Position numbers and translations under genes: made by a program. A DNA stretch of 26,064 nucleotides from positions 1 through 26,064 of the forward strand of contig JBKCEW010000095.1 in assembly GCA_046304235.1 (NCBI GenBank), read 5' to 3'. Positions 14,963-23,675 of this stretch are shown here, piece by piece. Under the pieces are notes generated by a model. The model was not told the origin of the DNA. It was given only the letters and a program-made list of their open reading frames with translations, and ran no database searches. Each line of letters opens with the position of its first letter. The stretch's first letter is position 1. The DNA is from CANHVK01 sp046304235 (lineage in GTDB: Bacteria > Bacteroidota > Bacteroidia > Flavobacteriales_D > Crocinitomicaceae).

Positions 14963-16111
14963 CTAACTTTTTTTCTTAATCCATCTGGGCACTAAAATAG
15001 AACCAATAATCAAATAAGGGAAATAAGATATTAAGCGCCAAAGAATAGCTAAACCGGTTATTAAAAGCATGGATTTACTAAAAGACCCCATTAACTCACC
15101 AAAAGCATATTCAGCCACACCGCTACCACCAGGGCTAGGGCTAATGTGCATGAATAACCATAAAACCAATTGCTTACCGAGGATGAAAAAGTGATCAAAA
15201 AACGACAGTGATAAAAAGGCTGCCATAATGCAATTGATAACCAGGTACCTACAAGACCAAGATAATAATGTGCTTCCAAAACTCTTTAGCCAAAAAGTAG
15301 CTTTTTCTTTTCTCAATTCTTTTGAGGTAATTAGAATATCTTCGTCTAATTTTGAAATGTTAGATTCAAATCGATTTAAAAATGGGAGTTTACAAATAAA
15401 AGAAAGTAATTTACCTATTACATGTGGATAAATAAAAACTCCTGTAAAAAGGATAAAACAAATAATTAAAATCAAGATAAATCCACCCCAAAAAACAAAG
15501 GAAACTCCTTTATCCAAAGATGTATTAGTAGGAAATAAAACTTCAGGAGCTACAAATAAAAACACAAGGGGAATGAGTAACAAAAAGAACAGGTTATCAA
15601 GTAAAGCGGTAATAATCACAATAGCAGTTGAACGACCTAACGCAATTTTTTCTTTGTTTAATATAAACATCGCAACTGAAACTCCACCAACTATTCCAGG
15701 TGATATAGCTGATGCAAACTCCCAAATTAAAATCACATTAAATGCTGATTTCCATGATAATTCTTTATGAGTAAGTGTTCTAATACGAAACATGTATGCG
15801 ACATCTCTTCCGAACATACATAAAAGTGCTAAGAACAACCATGCAATAGATAGATTATTCCATTGGATTTGCATAAAAATATCAGTAAATTTTTCTTTTT
15901 TATAATTTCCTGATTTACAAATCTTAAATTCTGTAGGGTCTGAAAAATCGATCTGTTGATTATGATTAGCATCAACCCAACAATAATTTCCTTGATTTTT
16001 ACTTTCAATGAAATGAGGTTGTTCTATGCTGCGATATAGCATCCAAAAAACAATTGATAGTCCCAGTAAAATGGCTACATATACTTTCCAAGAAGCAAAT
16101 GTTTTTTCCAT
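14963..16111 (-). CDS. Flippase-like membrane protein (lysyl-PG synthase TM family)
   Basis: This 382-residue inner-membrane protein belongs to the family of the lysylphosphatidylglycerol synthase transmembrane region, often called flippase-like. It has one early helix (residues 9-26) and about six to eight more from residue 80. The family signature PSPGGSGVAEYAFGELMG lies near the C-terminus. Residues 44-65, between the first two helices, hold an EF-hand-like loop, DANHNQQIDFSD (47-58), bracketed by Cys44 and Cys65. The ATG at 16111 is chosen; an in-frame TTG at 16135 would overlap the upstream gene. It lies one base after the Ig-like lipoprotein gene and ends the five-gene operon from porZ. 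The substrate is unknown; lipid or glycolipid movement is inference. Confidence 0.87.
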   Translation of the reverse strand: MEKTFASWKVYVAILLGLSIVFWMLYRSIEQPHFIESKNQGNYCWVDANHNQQIDFSDPTEFKICKSGNYKKEKFTDIFMQIQWNNLSIAWLFLALLCMFGRDVAYMFRIRTLTHKELSWKSAFNVILIWEFASAISPGIVGGVSVAMFILNKEKIALGRSTAIVIITALLDNLFFLLLIPLVFLFVAPEVLFPTNTSLDKGVSFVFWGGFILILIICFILFTGVFIYPHVIGKLLSFICKLPFLNRFESNISKLDEDILITSKELRKEKATFWLKSFGSTLLSWSCRYLVINCIMAAFLSLSFFDHFFILGKQLVLWLFMHISPSPGGSGVAEYAFGELMGSFSKSMLLITGLAILWRLISYFPYLIIGSILVPRWIKKKS

Positions 16112-16112
16112 A

Positions 16113-17663
16113 TTATTTCCATTTGGTAGGGTCAAATTTTACTTCTACCTCCCAATTTTGTCTTGCTTGGAATGGTTCATTGTAAATTTGAATTTTTTCG
16201 GGTAGAATTTTCTTTTGTAATATTCCAGTATCCCATTTTCCGTTATTATTCGAATCAAAATAGGCTTTAAAAATATACGCACCTTTTTCAAGATCATCTA
16301 TTTTCCAAATCGTATGTTTTTCATCAATAGTATGTCTGTGAGTTACTTTTTCACCTGAAAGTAATTCTAGTAAAGTTCCTGAAGGAAAAGAACTTGTCAC
16401 AACGTTAAAAATTCCATATTGTGTTGAATCAAATACGTTGATCGTTTGTGTTAAATTATATTTTTCTCTAAAATTAGTAAATGTTAAACCAGAAGGTTTT
16501 ATAATCAATTTTAGTGTTTTTGATGAGTACGTAGTCGGCATTAATTGCATTTGATATCCTGATGCTTTTAGTTCAAAAGGAACTTTAATAGAGTCATTTG
16601 CAAATAATTGTATAGAATCTTTATTGAACGAAGAGATAAAGTCATTGGTGGTAATGATTAAAGAAGACAGTGAACGAATGTTTTTAGGGAAATACAACTT
16701 CGGAGTCTTATGATTTAGTTTAGTTTGAATCCTACAATAAAAAGTATCTATATAATTATCAATAGATAAGACACCTTGTATAGTATCTATTGTATTTGTA
16801 TTTAACAAAATCGAGATGGAATCAGATTTATGAATTTTCTTTTCTAGAATTTTTTGATTGAATAAAGTAATGTTTGCTTTATCAATGGGAAGGTTTCCTG
16901 TAATGAGAATTTCCTCGTTATTTATATGACTTATCCTTCTAATTGCCTTTTTGGGTAAAGTAGGAAATAGCTCAATATCAGATGAATCAATTACTGATTT
17001 CTCTAAATGTATTTTCTCTGTTTTAAAACCAGACAATTCAAAAGGCTGGGGAATAAAATCTCTATTTTGATCTTGAAAAGCTACTAGGTAATAAGTTCCT
17101 GGGTGAATGTATTTTAATGTATATTCTCCTTTTTCGTTTGTTGTAGTAAAATTGAATGCTTTTTGAACAAAAGTTGTTACGGTATCCGAGAAAAGGGCAA
17201 CGGTGGCGCCTTTGAAAGGCAAACGCGTTCGGATATCAATTACTTTTCCTCTATAAGATATCGAATCAATATAATCTCCCGTTGAAAAAACATAGGTTAA
17301 AAGTGTATCATTTCCTTCATGTAAATCTTTAACCGCATTATTTATGTAGATAGCATAAGTGGTGTTTGATTTTGGCTTTCCTTTAAGATTTAATGTAAGT
17401 ACTTTATCTTTTGCTATTGGGTCTATTTTAAAGTCGTCAGGGACAACAATGATATTTTCACTTGCTTTGTTTAGCGTAATAAATTCTTTAAAAGGCAAGT
17501 GTATTTCTGAGACATTAAAATGAATTGAACCCAACTTAGGATTTAATTTCAACGTATCAAAAACGGGAGCTTTTCTATCAATTGGCCCCCCGGTAATTGT
17601 TCCTTGAATAGCACAACCTCCAATAAGAAAGGCAGAAATTATTAAAAATAAATACTTAACCAT
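16113..17663 (-). CDS. SbsA-like Ig domain lipoprotein
   Basis: This is a 516-residue lipoprotein: MVKYLFLIISAFLIGGC is the signal peptide, with Cys17 lipidated. The IQGTITGGPIDRKAPVFD stretch after it is the hallmark of a Bacteroidota lipoprotein family with an SbsA-like Ig domain (about 25-130). A carboxypeptidase-regulatory-like fold follows (about 138-210, with KGEYTLKYIHPGTYYLVAF). Two Asp/Asn-rich loops, DQNRDFIPQPFE and DSNNNGKWD, resemble calcium-binding loops. The likely place is the outer-membrane surface or periplasm; its function is unknown. I use ATG 17663; an in-frame TTG at 17669 is less likely. It overlaps the end of the sulfoxide reductase gene by 22 bases and is followed one base later by the flippase-like gene. 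Confidence 0.87.
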   Translation of the reverse strand: MVKYLFLIISAFLIGGCAIQGTITGGPIDRKAPVFDTLKLNPKLGSIHFNVSEIHLPFKEFITLNKASENIIVVPDDFKIDPIAKDKVLTLNLKGKPKSNTTYAIYINNAVKDLHEGNDTLLTYVFSTGDYIDSISYRGKVIDIRTRLPFKGATVALFSDTVTTFVQKAFNFTTTNEKGEYTLKYIHPGTYYLVAFQDQNRDFIPQPFELSGFKTEKIHLEKSVIDSSDIELFPTLPKKAIRRISHINNEEILITGNLPIDKANITLFNQKILEKKIHKSDSISILLNTNTIDTIQGVLSIDNYIDTFYCRIQTKLNHKTPKLYFPKNIRSLSSLIITTNDFISSFNKDSIQLFANDSIKVPFELKASGYQMQLMPTTYSSKTLKLIIKPSGLTFTNFREKYNLTQTINVFDSTQYGIFNVVTSSFPSGTLLELLSGEKVTHRHTIDEKHTIWKIDDLEKGAYIFKAYFDSNNNGKWDTGILQKKILPEKIQIYNEPFQARQNWEVEVKFDPTKWK

Positions 17664-18121
17664 TGACAAAGTTCTTTTAAATAGTAGGCATCTGTTTCTG
17701 TAAAATCACACAGTGTAGTACTATCAATATCTAATACGCCAACTACATTTTCATTTTTAAAGATAGGTACTACGATTTCACTTTTAGAAAGACTACTACA
17801 CGCAATATGACCAGGGAATTCATCAACATTGGAAACTACCAATGCTTCTTTCTTTTCCCAGGAAGTTCCACAAACCCCTCTTCCAAAAGCAATTTCCATA
17901 CATGCTAAACTACCTTGAAAGGGGCCTAATTTCAATACTTCCCCTCGAACCAAATAAAATCCAATCCAAAAAAATCCAAATGTTTCTTTTATAGCAGCAG
18001 TGGTATTAGATAGAATCGATATTAAATCTTGTTCTTCACCAATTAAAATTTTTAATTGATTGAGCAATGATTCATATTTTTCTGATCGGGTTGTACCTTC
18101 AATAAGGATGCTTTCAGCCAT
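17642..18121 (-). CDS. msrC: Free methionine-(R)-sulfoxide reductase, GAF domain
   Basis: This 159-residue single GAF-domain protein reduces free L-methionine-(R)-sulfoxide in the cytoplasm, using thioredoxin. The family pattern is clear: FFWIGFYLV, LGPFQGSLACMEI, GRGVCGTSW, FPGHIACSS and SEIVVPIF. Cys74, Cys84 and Cys108 keep the spacing (10 and 24) of the three redox cysteines of the E. coli enzyme (84, 94, 118). The residue after Cys108 is Ser where family members usually have Asp, a small departure near the active site. It starts 28 bases after recO ends and overlaps the lipoprotein gene by 22 bases, so it is inside the porZ-recO operon. The link to those genes looks positional, not functional. 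Confidence 0.9.
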   Translation of the reverse strand: MAESILIEGTTRSEKYESLLNQLKILIGEEQDLISILSNTTAAIKETFGFFWIGFYLVRGEVLKLGPFQGSLACMEIAFGRGVCGTSWEKKEALVVSNVDEFPGHIACSSLSKSEIVVPIFKNENVVGVLDIDSTTLCDFTETDAYYLKELCQWLSIYF

Positions 18122-18149
18122 AGTTCAAAGATATTACAAAATTGTAAGT

Positions 18150-18857
18150 TTATTCCCAAATGCTCTCTATGATTGCAATACTATCTTTCAGATTGAAGTT
18201 GGGTATATGGAATTTATAAAACTCTATTAGTATTGATAAACAGTTTTTTCGGTATTTTTTTGGGAGTTCAATTCCTAATATTTCTTCTTTAGTTAAATTA
18301 ACAAATTCACTCAACCATTCTACTTCGATACCGTTTTTATAGTTGGTATGCAAGGGAGCACTCCCTAAAAAAAGTCCATTCTCTAAATCTAAAAAAGGAG
18401 TTTTATTATCTGGTTTTAAAGGGAAGAAACCTAAGTATTTCGTTAATTCTAACATCCAATAAATGGGGTAATTTGTCAATGGAACAGGTTTATCCATCCA
18501 ACATAATTCATCTTCAATAAATCGAAACAATCTCTCATCTTTTACTCCTTCGTGTAAAATTGATTGCAATACTTCTACCTCAAAAAATACGATGGTTGAT
18601 TTTATAGGATGAAACGGAATTGATTCAAAAGTATGCAGTAATTGTGTTTCAGAAATTTTAGCTAGTTGTGAATCATCTCTTTGAAAATAAGTTAATTCAA
18701 TTGGACTTAATGGAAGTAATACATTGCCTTTTTTCTTTTTTGCCCCTTGAAATAAAAAGGATTTTTTGCCTTCTGATAAGGTGAAGATCGTCAATACCAA
18801 ACTTGTCTCAGAATATGGAATGCGTTTTAATAAAATTCCAGCGTCTGTTTTTTTCAT
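18150..18857 (-). CDS. recO: DNA repair protein RecO
   Basis: This 235-residue RecO acts with RecF and RecR to load RecA on single-stranded gaps. The N-terminal OB fold is seen in TDAGILLKRIPYSETSLVLTIF and SFLFQGAKKKKG (residues 4-45), with the basic GAKKKKG loop suited to DNA binding. An alpha-helical region follows (about 80-235), including YLGFFPL and a DLENGLFLG segment. The four-cysteine zinc site of many RecO proteins is absent; only two cysteines exist, consistent with the Bacteroidota form. The ATG overlaps the porZ stop codon (TAATG), so translation is coupled to porZ. Confidence 0.92.
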   Translation of the reverse strand: MKKTDAGILLKRIPYSETSLVLTIFTLSEGKKSFLFQGAKKKKGNVLLPLSPIELTYFQRDDSQLAKISETQLLHTFESIPFHPIKSTIVFFEVEVLQSILHEGVKDERLFRFIEDELCWMDKPVPLTNYPIYWMLELTKYLGFFPLKPDNKTPFLDLENGLFLGSAPLHTNYKNGIEVEWLSEFVNLTKEEILGIELPKKYRKNCLSILIEFYKFHIPNFNLKDSIAIIESIWE

Positions 18858-21199
18858 TAAAATACAACTACTTTACCTACTTTTTTACCCTCTACTTCAA
18901 TGGCATTTGGAGCCGTCCAGAAAAAATAAACTCCAGGGCTCACTCGATTCCCATTCCAATCCTTAGCGTTCCAAAAAGCGGTACCACCATTAGAAGTTGT
19001 TTTGTAAACAACATTTCCTGCAGCATCTGTAATTTTCACATCTGAATCATATTTAATACCTTGAATGGTTATACCTTTCGTGTGTTCTATTTTATATGGA
19101 TTTGGAAAAACTACCGTTGATTCATAATCGACGGTTCCTTCGGATGCGTCAGCTCGATAAGAAACCAATCCTAAATCGGTAACAATAAATAATTCTCCAG
19201 TTTGGTGATTAAATTGAATATCATTGATGTTATTAGATATCAACCCACTATTTTCTTTGGTAAAAGAAGCGATTAGTTGATTTCCATCTGCACTTAGTAA
19301 AAACAAACCGGCATTTTTTGTAGCAATCCATTTCCGATTTCCTCCATCTATTTCAATGTCAGAAATGGCTGTTTTCCCTAATAAATACTCGACATTCCCT
19401 TCATACTTCAATTTAATACGTTGTGAAACAAATGGTTTTCCATTTTTATCTAAAATTCCAGGAGCATTGTACAAAACAGCAAAACCTTCATCTGTGCCAA
19501 TCCATAAATTGTTATCAAAGTCAATGGCTACTGCATTTACATCTTTTGATGGAAGTGCTCCAGATCCTTCTCCATCATTCACGATCCTTATAACATCGTC
19601 TAACATATTATCGGGAGTTTTTCCCGTATTTATACCAGCTATTCCCAGACCAGGAAAAACTATCCACTTATTTCCAAGATAATCAATTTTAATTTTGGTT
19701 GCCCAAGCGTTTAAAGTAGAGCTCCCTGTACTCACTTCTGACCAAGTTTGCAAAGAGGTATATACTTTCAATACATTCGAAGAAAATGGATTAACAACCC
19801 ATAGATTTCCATCATTATCAAAACTTAAGTCTGTAATAAAGGTAAAACCATTATCTAAAATTGACTTATCTAATGTTGAATTGGAGTCCATAAAAATGGT
19901 ATCAATTTGTTTTCCATCTTTTGATATAGATACTGGTACAAAAGAATTTGATCCAACTGCAAATTCTCCCTTCTTTTTGGGATTGAAGGAGATAGATGAA
20001 ATATCAAATACTAATTTATTTTTCCATTTGGTCTGATTATAACGATCATAAAGCTTCCAAGTATTTCCATCATGATTTACATATACACCGTCATTGTTGT
20101 ATTGAAAACCTGTTTTTGAAATAACTCCACTCGTAACACCGACTTGTCCATTATGATAACCAACTGAAAAAACGGAAGATTTAGGTAGAAAGTTTATTTT
20201 ATGAACAATACTATTGAAGTTGTCACTCCACTCAACCAATCCACATTCACGATCAGCAATCCAATATTTATTTAAATGTTTAATAATTGATTGAGGTCTA
20301 GGTACAGTTATTCCATCATAACGATAGATGATTTTTTTTTCATTAAAATGATTGTCAATAAGTTGAATCCCATCATAGCCTGTAGTTGCCCAACCTTCTT
20401 CTAGTGCAATTAAATTATCAAAAGACTTTTGATCAGAAAAATAACCTTCAGTTACAAATACCCAATTAGAAGAACTTTGTTTGAGTAATAGATTTGATGA
20501 TGTTTCAATAAACATTTCCTTCTGTTGTATGTGAAATCTTTTTAAATTATTTTTTGAAAAAACGATTTTTTTCCAATTGTTTTCACTTGATAATAAAGGG
20601 TTATTTATGTTTGCTGAATATAAAATAGAATCGGATAGGGCATAAATACTATCTCCGTAAATAAGTAAATCTTTGATTTTATTACCATTTAAGGGTGGGT
20701 AGTAGGTGTCTTTAATTTCTTTTTTAACGGGATCAATTTTCAATATTCCAAATGAGATAGCTGCATACGTGAAGCGTGTGTCAGTTTGAAAAGAAACAAT
20801 GGATTTGTCACCCATTTTGTCGGACATTTTTAGATAAGGAATATTGGTGACTGTAGATCCTGTCATAAAGTCAATATTTCCATTTTTATAACCTATCCAA
20901 CATCGATTTGTGGTTTTATCAGTAAATATTTTACTTATATATATGTCAGATAAATAGTTAGTTACTGACCATAAAACTCCTTCTTTATTTATAGCATCGA
21001 ATTCATATAATCCGTTTTCGAATGCTACATAAATGGAATTGTTTAGGGCAGCTATATCATTACCTTTAGATGAATTTACATAGTATTTCCATTGATGCAT
21101 AGCTGATTGAGCATGTATACCACTTGACATGATACACAAATTCATCAATAAAATGGTACTGCCAATAAAATATAATGATAAAGATTTCCGTTTTTTCAT
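18857..21199 (-). CDS. porZ: PorZ-like type IX secretion protein
   Basis: This 780-residue exported protein has a signal peptide (about 1-30, ending GIHAQ), two beta-propeller-like domains and a C-terminal T9SS sorting domain (about 694-780; VVFPNPYK, WNAKDWNGNRVSPGVYFFW). The N-terminal propeller shows the PorZ pattern NDIAALNNSIYVAFENGLYEFD, then YISKIF, WIGYKNGNIDF and ISFGILKIDP. Two-component-regulator-like propeller repeats follow (DNDGNLWVVN, DFDNNLWIGTDEGFAVLYN, GGNRKWIATKNAGLFLLS). In Porphyromonas, PorZ sits on the surface in the attachment complex that links cargo to anionic LPS. It is the first gene of the five-gene operon and overlaps recO by one base. Assignment to PorZ rather than another propeller protein is supported by the N-terminal pattern and recO linkage. 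Confidence 0.88.
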   Translation of the reverse strand: MKKRKSLSLYFIGSTILLMNLCIMSSGIHAQSAMHQWKYYVNSSKGNDIAALNNSIYVAFENGLYEFDAINKEGVLWSVTNYLSDIYISKIFTDKTTNRCWIGYKNGNIDFMTGSTVTNIPYLKMSDKMGDKSIVSFQTDTRFTYAAISFGILKIDPVKKEIKDTYYPPLNGNKIKDLLIYGDSIYALSDSILYSANINNPLLSSENNWKKIVFSKNNLKRFHIQQKEMFIETSSNLLLKQSSSNWVFVTEGYFSDQKSFDNLIALEEGWATTGYDGIQLIDNHFNEKKIIYRYDGITVPRPQSIIKHLNKYWIADRECGLVEWSDNFNSIVHKINFLPKSSVFSVGYHNGQVGVTSGVISKTGFQYNNDGVYVNHDGNTWKLYDRYNQTKWKNKLVFDISSISFNPKKKGEFAVGSNSFVPVSISKDGKQIDTIFMDSNSTLDKSILDNGFTFITDLSFDNDGNLWVVNPFSSNVLKVYTSLQTWSEVSTGSSTLNAWATKIKIDYLGNKWIVFPGLGIAGINTGKTPDNMLDDVIRIVNDGEGSGALPSKDVNAVAIDFDNNLWIGTDEGFAVLYNAPGILDKNGKPFVSQRIKLKYEGNVEYLLGKTAISDIEIDGGNRKWIATKNAGLFLLSADGNQLIASFTKENSGLISNNINDIQFNHQTGELFIVTDLGLVSYRADASEGTVDYESTVVFPNPYKIEHTKGITIQGIKYDSDVKITDAAGNVVYKTTSNGGTAFWNAKDWNGNRVSPGVYFFWTAPNAIEVEGKKVGKVVVF

Positions 21200-21335
21200 T
21201 GAGATAAAGATAGTTTTAGAAATCGAAATAATAAAGAATCTATTACATTTGTAATTGTTTTTGTTTTACAAACCTTAGTTTAAATTTAAGTTAAGATTTA
21301 ATACTAACTTGATAATTACGTATTAAAAATTACAT

Positions 21336-21409
21336 GGCCCCGTGGCGCAATTGAATAGCGCATCAGATTTCGGCTCTGAGGGTTACAGGTTTGAATCCTG
21401 TCGGGGTCA
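21336..21409 (+). tRNA. tRNA-Arg (anticodon UCG)
   Basis: This is a full cloverleaf. The acceptor GGCCCCG pairs with CGGGGTC (one G-U). The D stem is GCGC/GCGC, the anticodon stem TCAGA/TCTGA with loop TTTCGGC (anticodon TCG, reads CGA), and the T stem ACAGG/CCTGT. The discriminator base is A and no CCA is encoded. The D-loop has A at position 19 and the T-loop has U at position 56, in place of the usual G19 and C56. Confidence 0.95.
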
Positions 21410-21411
21410 CT

Positions 21412-21438
21412 AAAGTCAGTTATTAAAAACTGACTTTT
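21412..21438. terminator. Bidirectional terminator between tRNA-Arg and the MFS gene
   Basis: AAAGTCAGTT (21412-21421) and AACTGACTTT (21428-21437) form a 10-bp stem with a 6-base loop. T-rich sequence follows on the + strand and A-rich sequence lies at the left arm for the minus strand. It ends the tRNA transcript and probably the convergent transporter transcript. Confidence 0.8.
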
Positions 21439-21442
21439 CCAT

Positions 21443-23161
21443 TTAATCCTTATACTCTTTTTTTACAGCATACCAGCCCAACAAAAATAATCCACCAACT
21501 ACGATTGGGGTTAAAATCAGTAAAATGATATAACCAAAAACTAAATCGTCCATTCCTTTTGGATAAAGTACTTTCGGACCTCCGAAAACTACTATTGAGA
21601 AATATCCAATAAATAAAGATAAAGCCATCCAAAAATATCCTAAGTATTTTTTTAAACTTTCATTTGACAGAAATTTCGTAGCAGGTTTTAGATAAATGAG
21701 TCCTATAACAAAACAAACCAATGCTACTGCAATTGGGTACCAAAGTCCAGCTAAATAAGGACTTGAATTAGAAACATTAGTTGTTGCTGATGCTTTCGTT
21801 GCTAAATAAGTTGAAATCGCAGGTAATAACCCTCCAAAAATTCCATTTCCAATGTGGTAGGGAAATGACATAGAGGTATAACGAATGGATGTAGGAAATA
21901 GATCCACTAGAAAAGCAGCTATTGGAGCATAAACCATCGTTACAAATAGTATTTGAATAAAAACTAATACTATTAAAAACAAATAATTACCACCTGAAAC
22001 ATGAATGGTTATTTTTGTTTCTTTGGTCGGTGAAGTTTTACTTTTTACAAAAGTAGATTGTTCCTTTTTAGTTGTTCCATCTGAGTAGTTTGTGGTAACG
22101 ACTTCCACTTTTTCACCCTTTTTGTTTATTTCTTTTGTAGCATCCGATTTAACTTCCACTTTTGATTTTACATCAATGATTTGATACATTTTATGGTAAA
22201 TTGGTCTATAAGATAGGGCAGCGATAAACATACCTAAAAGCATAATTTTCTTTCTATCAATTCGATCTGATAATTTCCCAAAAACAATAAAAAAAGGTGT
22301 ACCTAATAACAAAGAAATCAACATAATGGTATCTGATTGAACTTTATCAAGCATACATACTTTTTCCAAAAAACTCATGGCATAAAATTGTCCAGTATAC
22401 CAAATAACCCCTTGCCCCATTACAACTCCAAATAAGGCTAATAATACCAATTTTAAATTTTTCTTGTTGCCGAAACTTTCTTTTAACGGATTCTTAGATA
22501 ATTTTCCTTCTTGTTTATTTTTCTCAAATAATGGAGATTCACCCATGTTTTTTCTAATAATATAAGAGACAAGTACCATCACAATTGAAAACCAAAACGG
22601 AACCCTCCATCCCCATGTCTCGAAGTCTTCTGATGAAACAAGTATTCGTGTAATCATGATTACAATCAATGATAGAAACAAGCCAGCACTTGCAGTTGTT
22701 TGAATCCATGAGGTCCAATAACCTCGTTCATTTTCAGGTGCATGTTCAGCAACATACGTAGCTGCGCCACCATATTCACCTCCTAATGCTAATCCTTGTA
22801 ATAATCTTAAAATCAATACAAGTAGTGGAGCTAAATAGCCGATGGTTTCATAACTCGGAATACACCCTATCAAAAATGTAGCTCCACCCATAATTAAAAG
22901 AGTAAGCATGAATGTATATTTTCTCCCAACTAAATCTCCTAACCTTCCAAAAACTAATGCTCCAAATGGCCGCACAACAAAACCTGCAGCAAAAGTGGCA
23001 AGTGTAGCCATAAATGAAGCAATAGGTTGATCAGCAGGAAAAAATTTAGAGGAAATAATAGTAGCTAAACTACCAAAAATATAAAAGTCATACCATTCGA
23101 TTAGTGTTCCAACAGAAGATGCTCCTATAATTTTCCAAAGGGATGTAGATTGTGATTTCAT
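21443..23161 (-). CDS. MFS transporter, metabolite:H+ symporter (MHS) type
   Basis: This 572-residue inner-membrane transporter has the MHS family pattern: GTLIEWYDFYIFGSLA (residues 18-33), the loop GRLGDLVGRK (72-81), LQGLALGGEYGGAATYVAEH (121-140) and WGWRVPFWF (183-191). The family imports organic acids, proline or betaine with protons; the substrate here cannot be fixed. Two departures are visible. A hydrophilic Lys/Thr/Glu-rich insert of about 65 residues (326-392) lies in the predicted periplasmic loop after helix 9. Two extra helices follow the usual twelve at the C-terminus. I believe both occur in other Bacteroidota members. The gene stands alone, between the tRNA terminator and a terminator at 23273. 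Confidence 0.92.
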   Translation of the reverse strand: MKSQSTSLWKIIGASSVGTLIEWYDFYIFGSLATIISSKFFPADQPIASFMATLATFAAGFVVRPFGALVFGRLGDLVGRKYTFMLTLLIMGGATFLIGCIPSYETIGYLAPLLVLILRLLQGLALGGEYGGAATYVAEHAPENERGYWTSWIQTTASAGLFLSLIVIMITRILVSSEDFETWGWRVPFWFSIVMVLVSYIIRKNMGESPLFEKNKQEGKLSKNPLKESFGNKKNLKLVLLALFGVVMGQGVIWYTGQFYAMSFLEKVCMLDKVQSDTIMLISLLLGTPFFIVFGKLSDRIDRKKIMLLGMFIAALSYRPIYHKMYQIIDVKSKVEVKSDATKEINKKGEKVEVVTTNYSDGTTKKEQSTFVKSKTSPTKETKITIHVSGGNYLFLIVLVFIQILFVTMVYAPIAAFLVDLFPTSIRYTSMSFPYHIGNGIFGGLLPAISTYLATKASATTNVSNSSPYLAGLWYPIAVALVCFVIGLIYLKPATKFLSNESLKKYLGYFWMALSLFIGYFSIVVFGGPKVLYPKGMDDLVFGYIILLILTPIVVGGLFLLGWYAVKKEYKD

Positions 23162-23272
23162 TAGAAAGTTGATTTAATTGTAGTAAATTATGAATCAACC
23201 TAATATAATAAATAATTTTAAAGATTTATGAATTGATCAAAAAAGTTTATTGTTTAGTATCCACTATAAAAA

Positions 23273-23300
23273 GAAAAGGCTCTCTATTGAGAGCCTTTTC
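23273..23300 (-). terminator. Terminator after the acidic-tail gene
   Basis: GAAAAGGCTCTC (23273-23284) and GAGAGCCTTTTC (23289-23300) form a perfect 12-bp stem with a 4-base loop. On the minus strand a TTTTTA run follows, so it ends the transcript of the gene at 23304-23669. Confidence 0.9.
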
Positions 23301-23303
23301 ACT

Positions 23304-23669
23304 TTAATCTTCAGATTCTTCAGATTCTTCTTCTGCAACGTCGTATTCATCTTCCTCGTCGTCGTCGTCGTCGTCGTCAGATGAATCTTCCTCGTCTTTT
23401 ACATCATCTTCAGGGATGTCATCAAAATCTTCTTCTTCTTCCTCTTCATCATCAACAGGCAGAACAACATTCTTTTGTTTAACCTTATTTAATTTAACTA
23501 AGTAAATCATTTCATCTGTTTCCCATAAAACAGCATCCATTAGTTCACCCGTAGGAGTAGATACTTGTGTCATTGCTCCACCAAAACCTTCTGGGAAGGC
23601 TTCTTCCAATCGGTCTCTCATTTCTTCAGAGAGTTTCTCGTAAGTTACAATAGCTCTTTTCTTAGACAT
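23304..23669 (-). CDS. Conserved hypothetical protein with an acidic tail
   Basis: This 121-residue protein has two parts. Residues 1-72 form a compact domain (RAIVTYEKLSEEMRDRLEEAFPEGF, then LWETDEMIYLVKLNK) that I recognise as a small family conserved in Flavobacteriales, without a known role. Residues 73-121 are almost all Asp, Glu and Ser, partly encoded by a (TCG)7 run on the + strand (23356-23378). Such tails can mimic nucleic acid or bind basic proteins, which is inference. It starts six bases after the 95-residue gene upstream, so the two form an operon, followed by a strong terminator. Confidence 0.8.
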   Translation of the reverse strand: MSKKRAIVTYEKLSEEMRDRLEEAFPEGFGGAMTQVSTPTGELMDAVLWETDEMIYLVKLNKVKQKNVVLPVDDEEEEEEDFDDIPEDDVKDEEDSSDDDDDDDEEDEYDVAEEESEESED

Positions 23670-23675
23670 AATATA

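Noticed and set aside
16112..16135. Upstream TTG start for the flippase-like gene
   Set aside because: It would overlap the lipoprotein gene and adds a non-conserved leader; the ATG at 16111 directly precedes a natural N-terminus.
23356..23378. (TCG)7 run as a repeat array or CRISPR
   Set aside because: It is a simple trinucleotide run coding for Asp residues, with no spacers.
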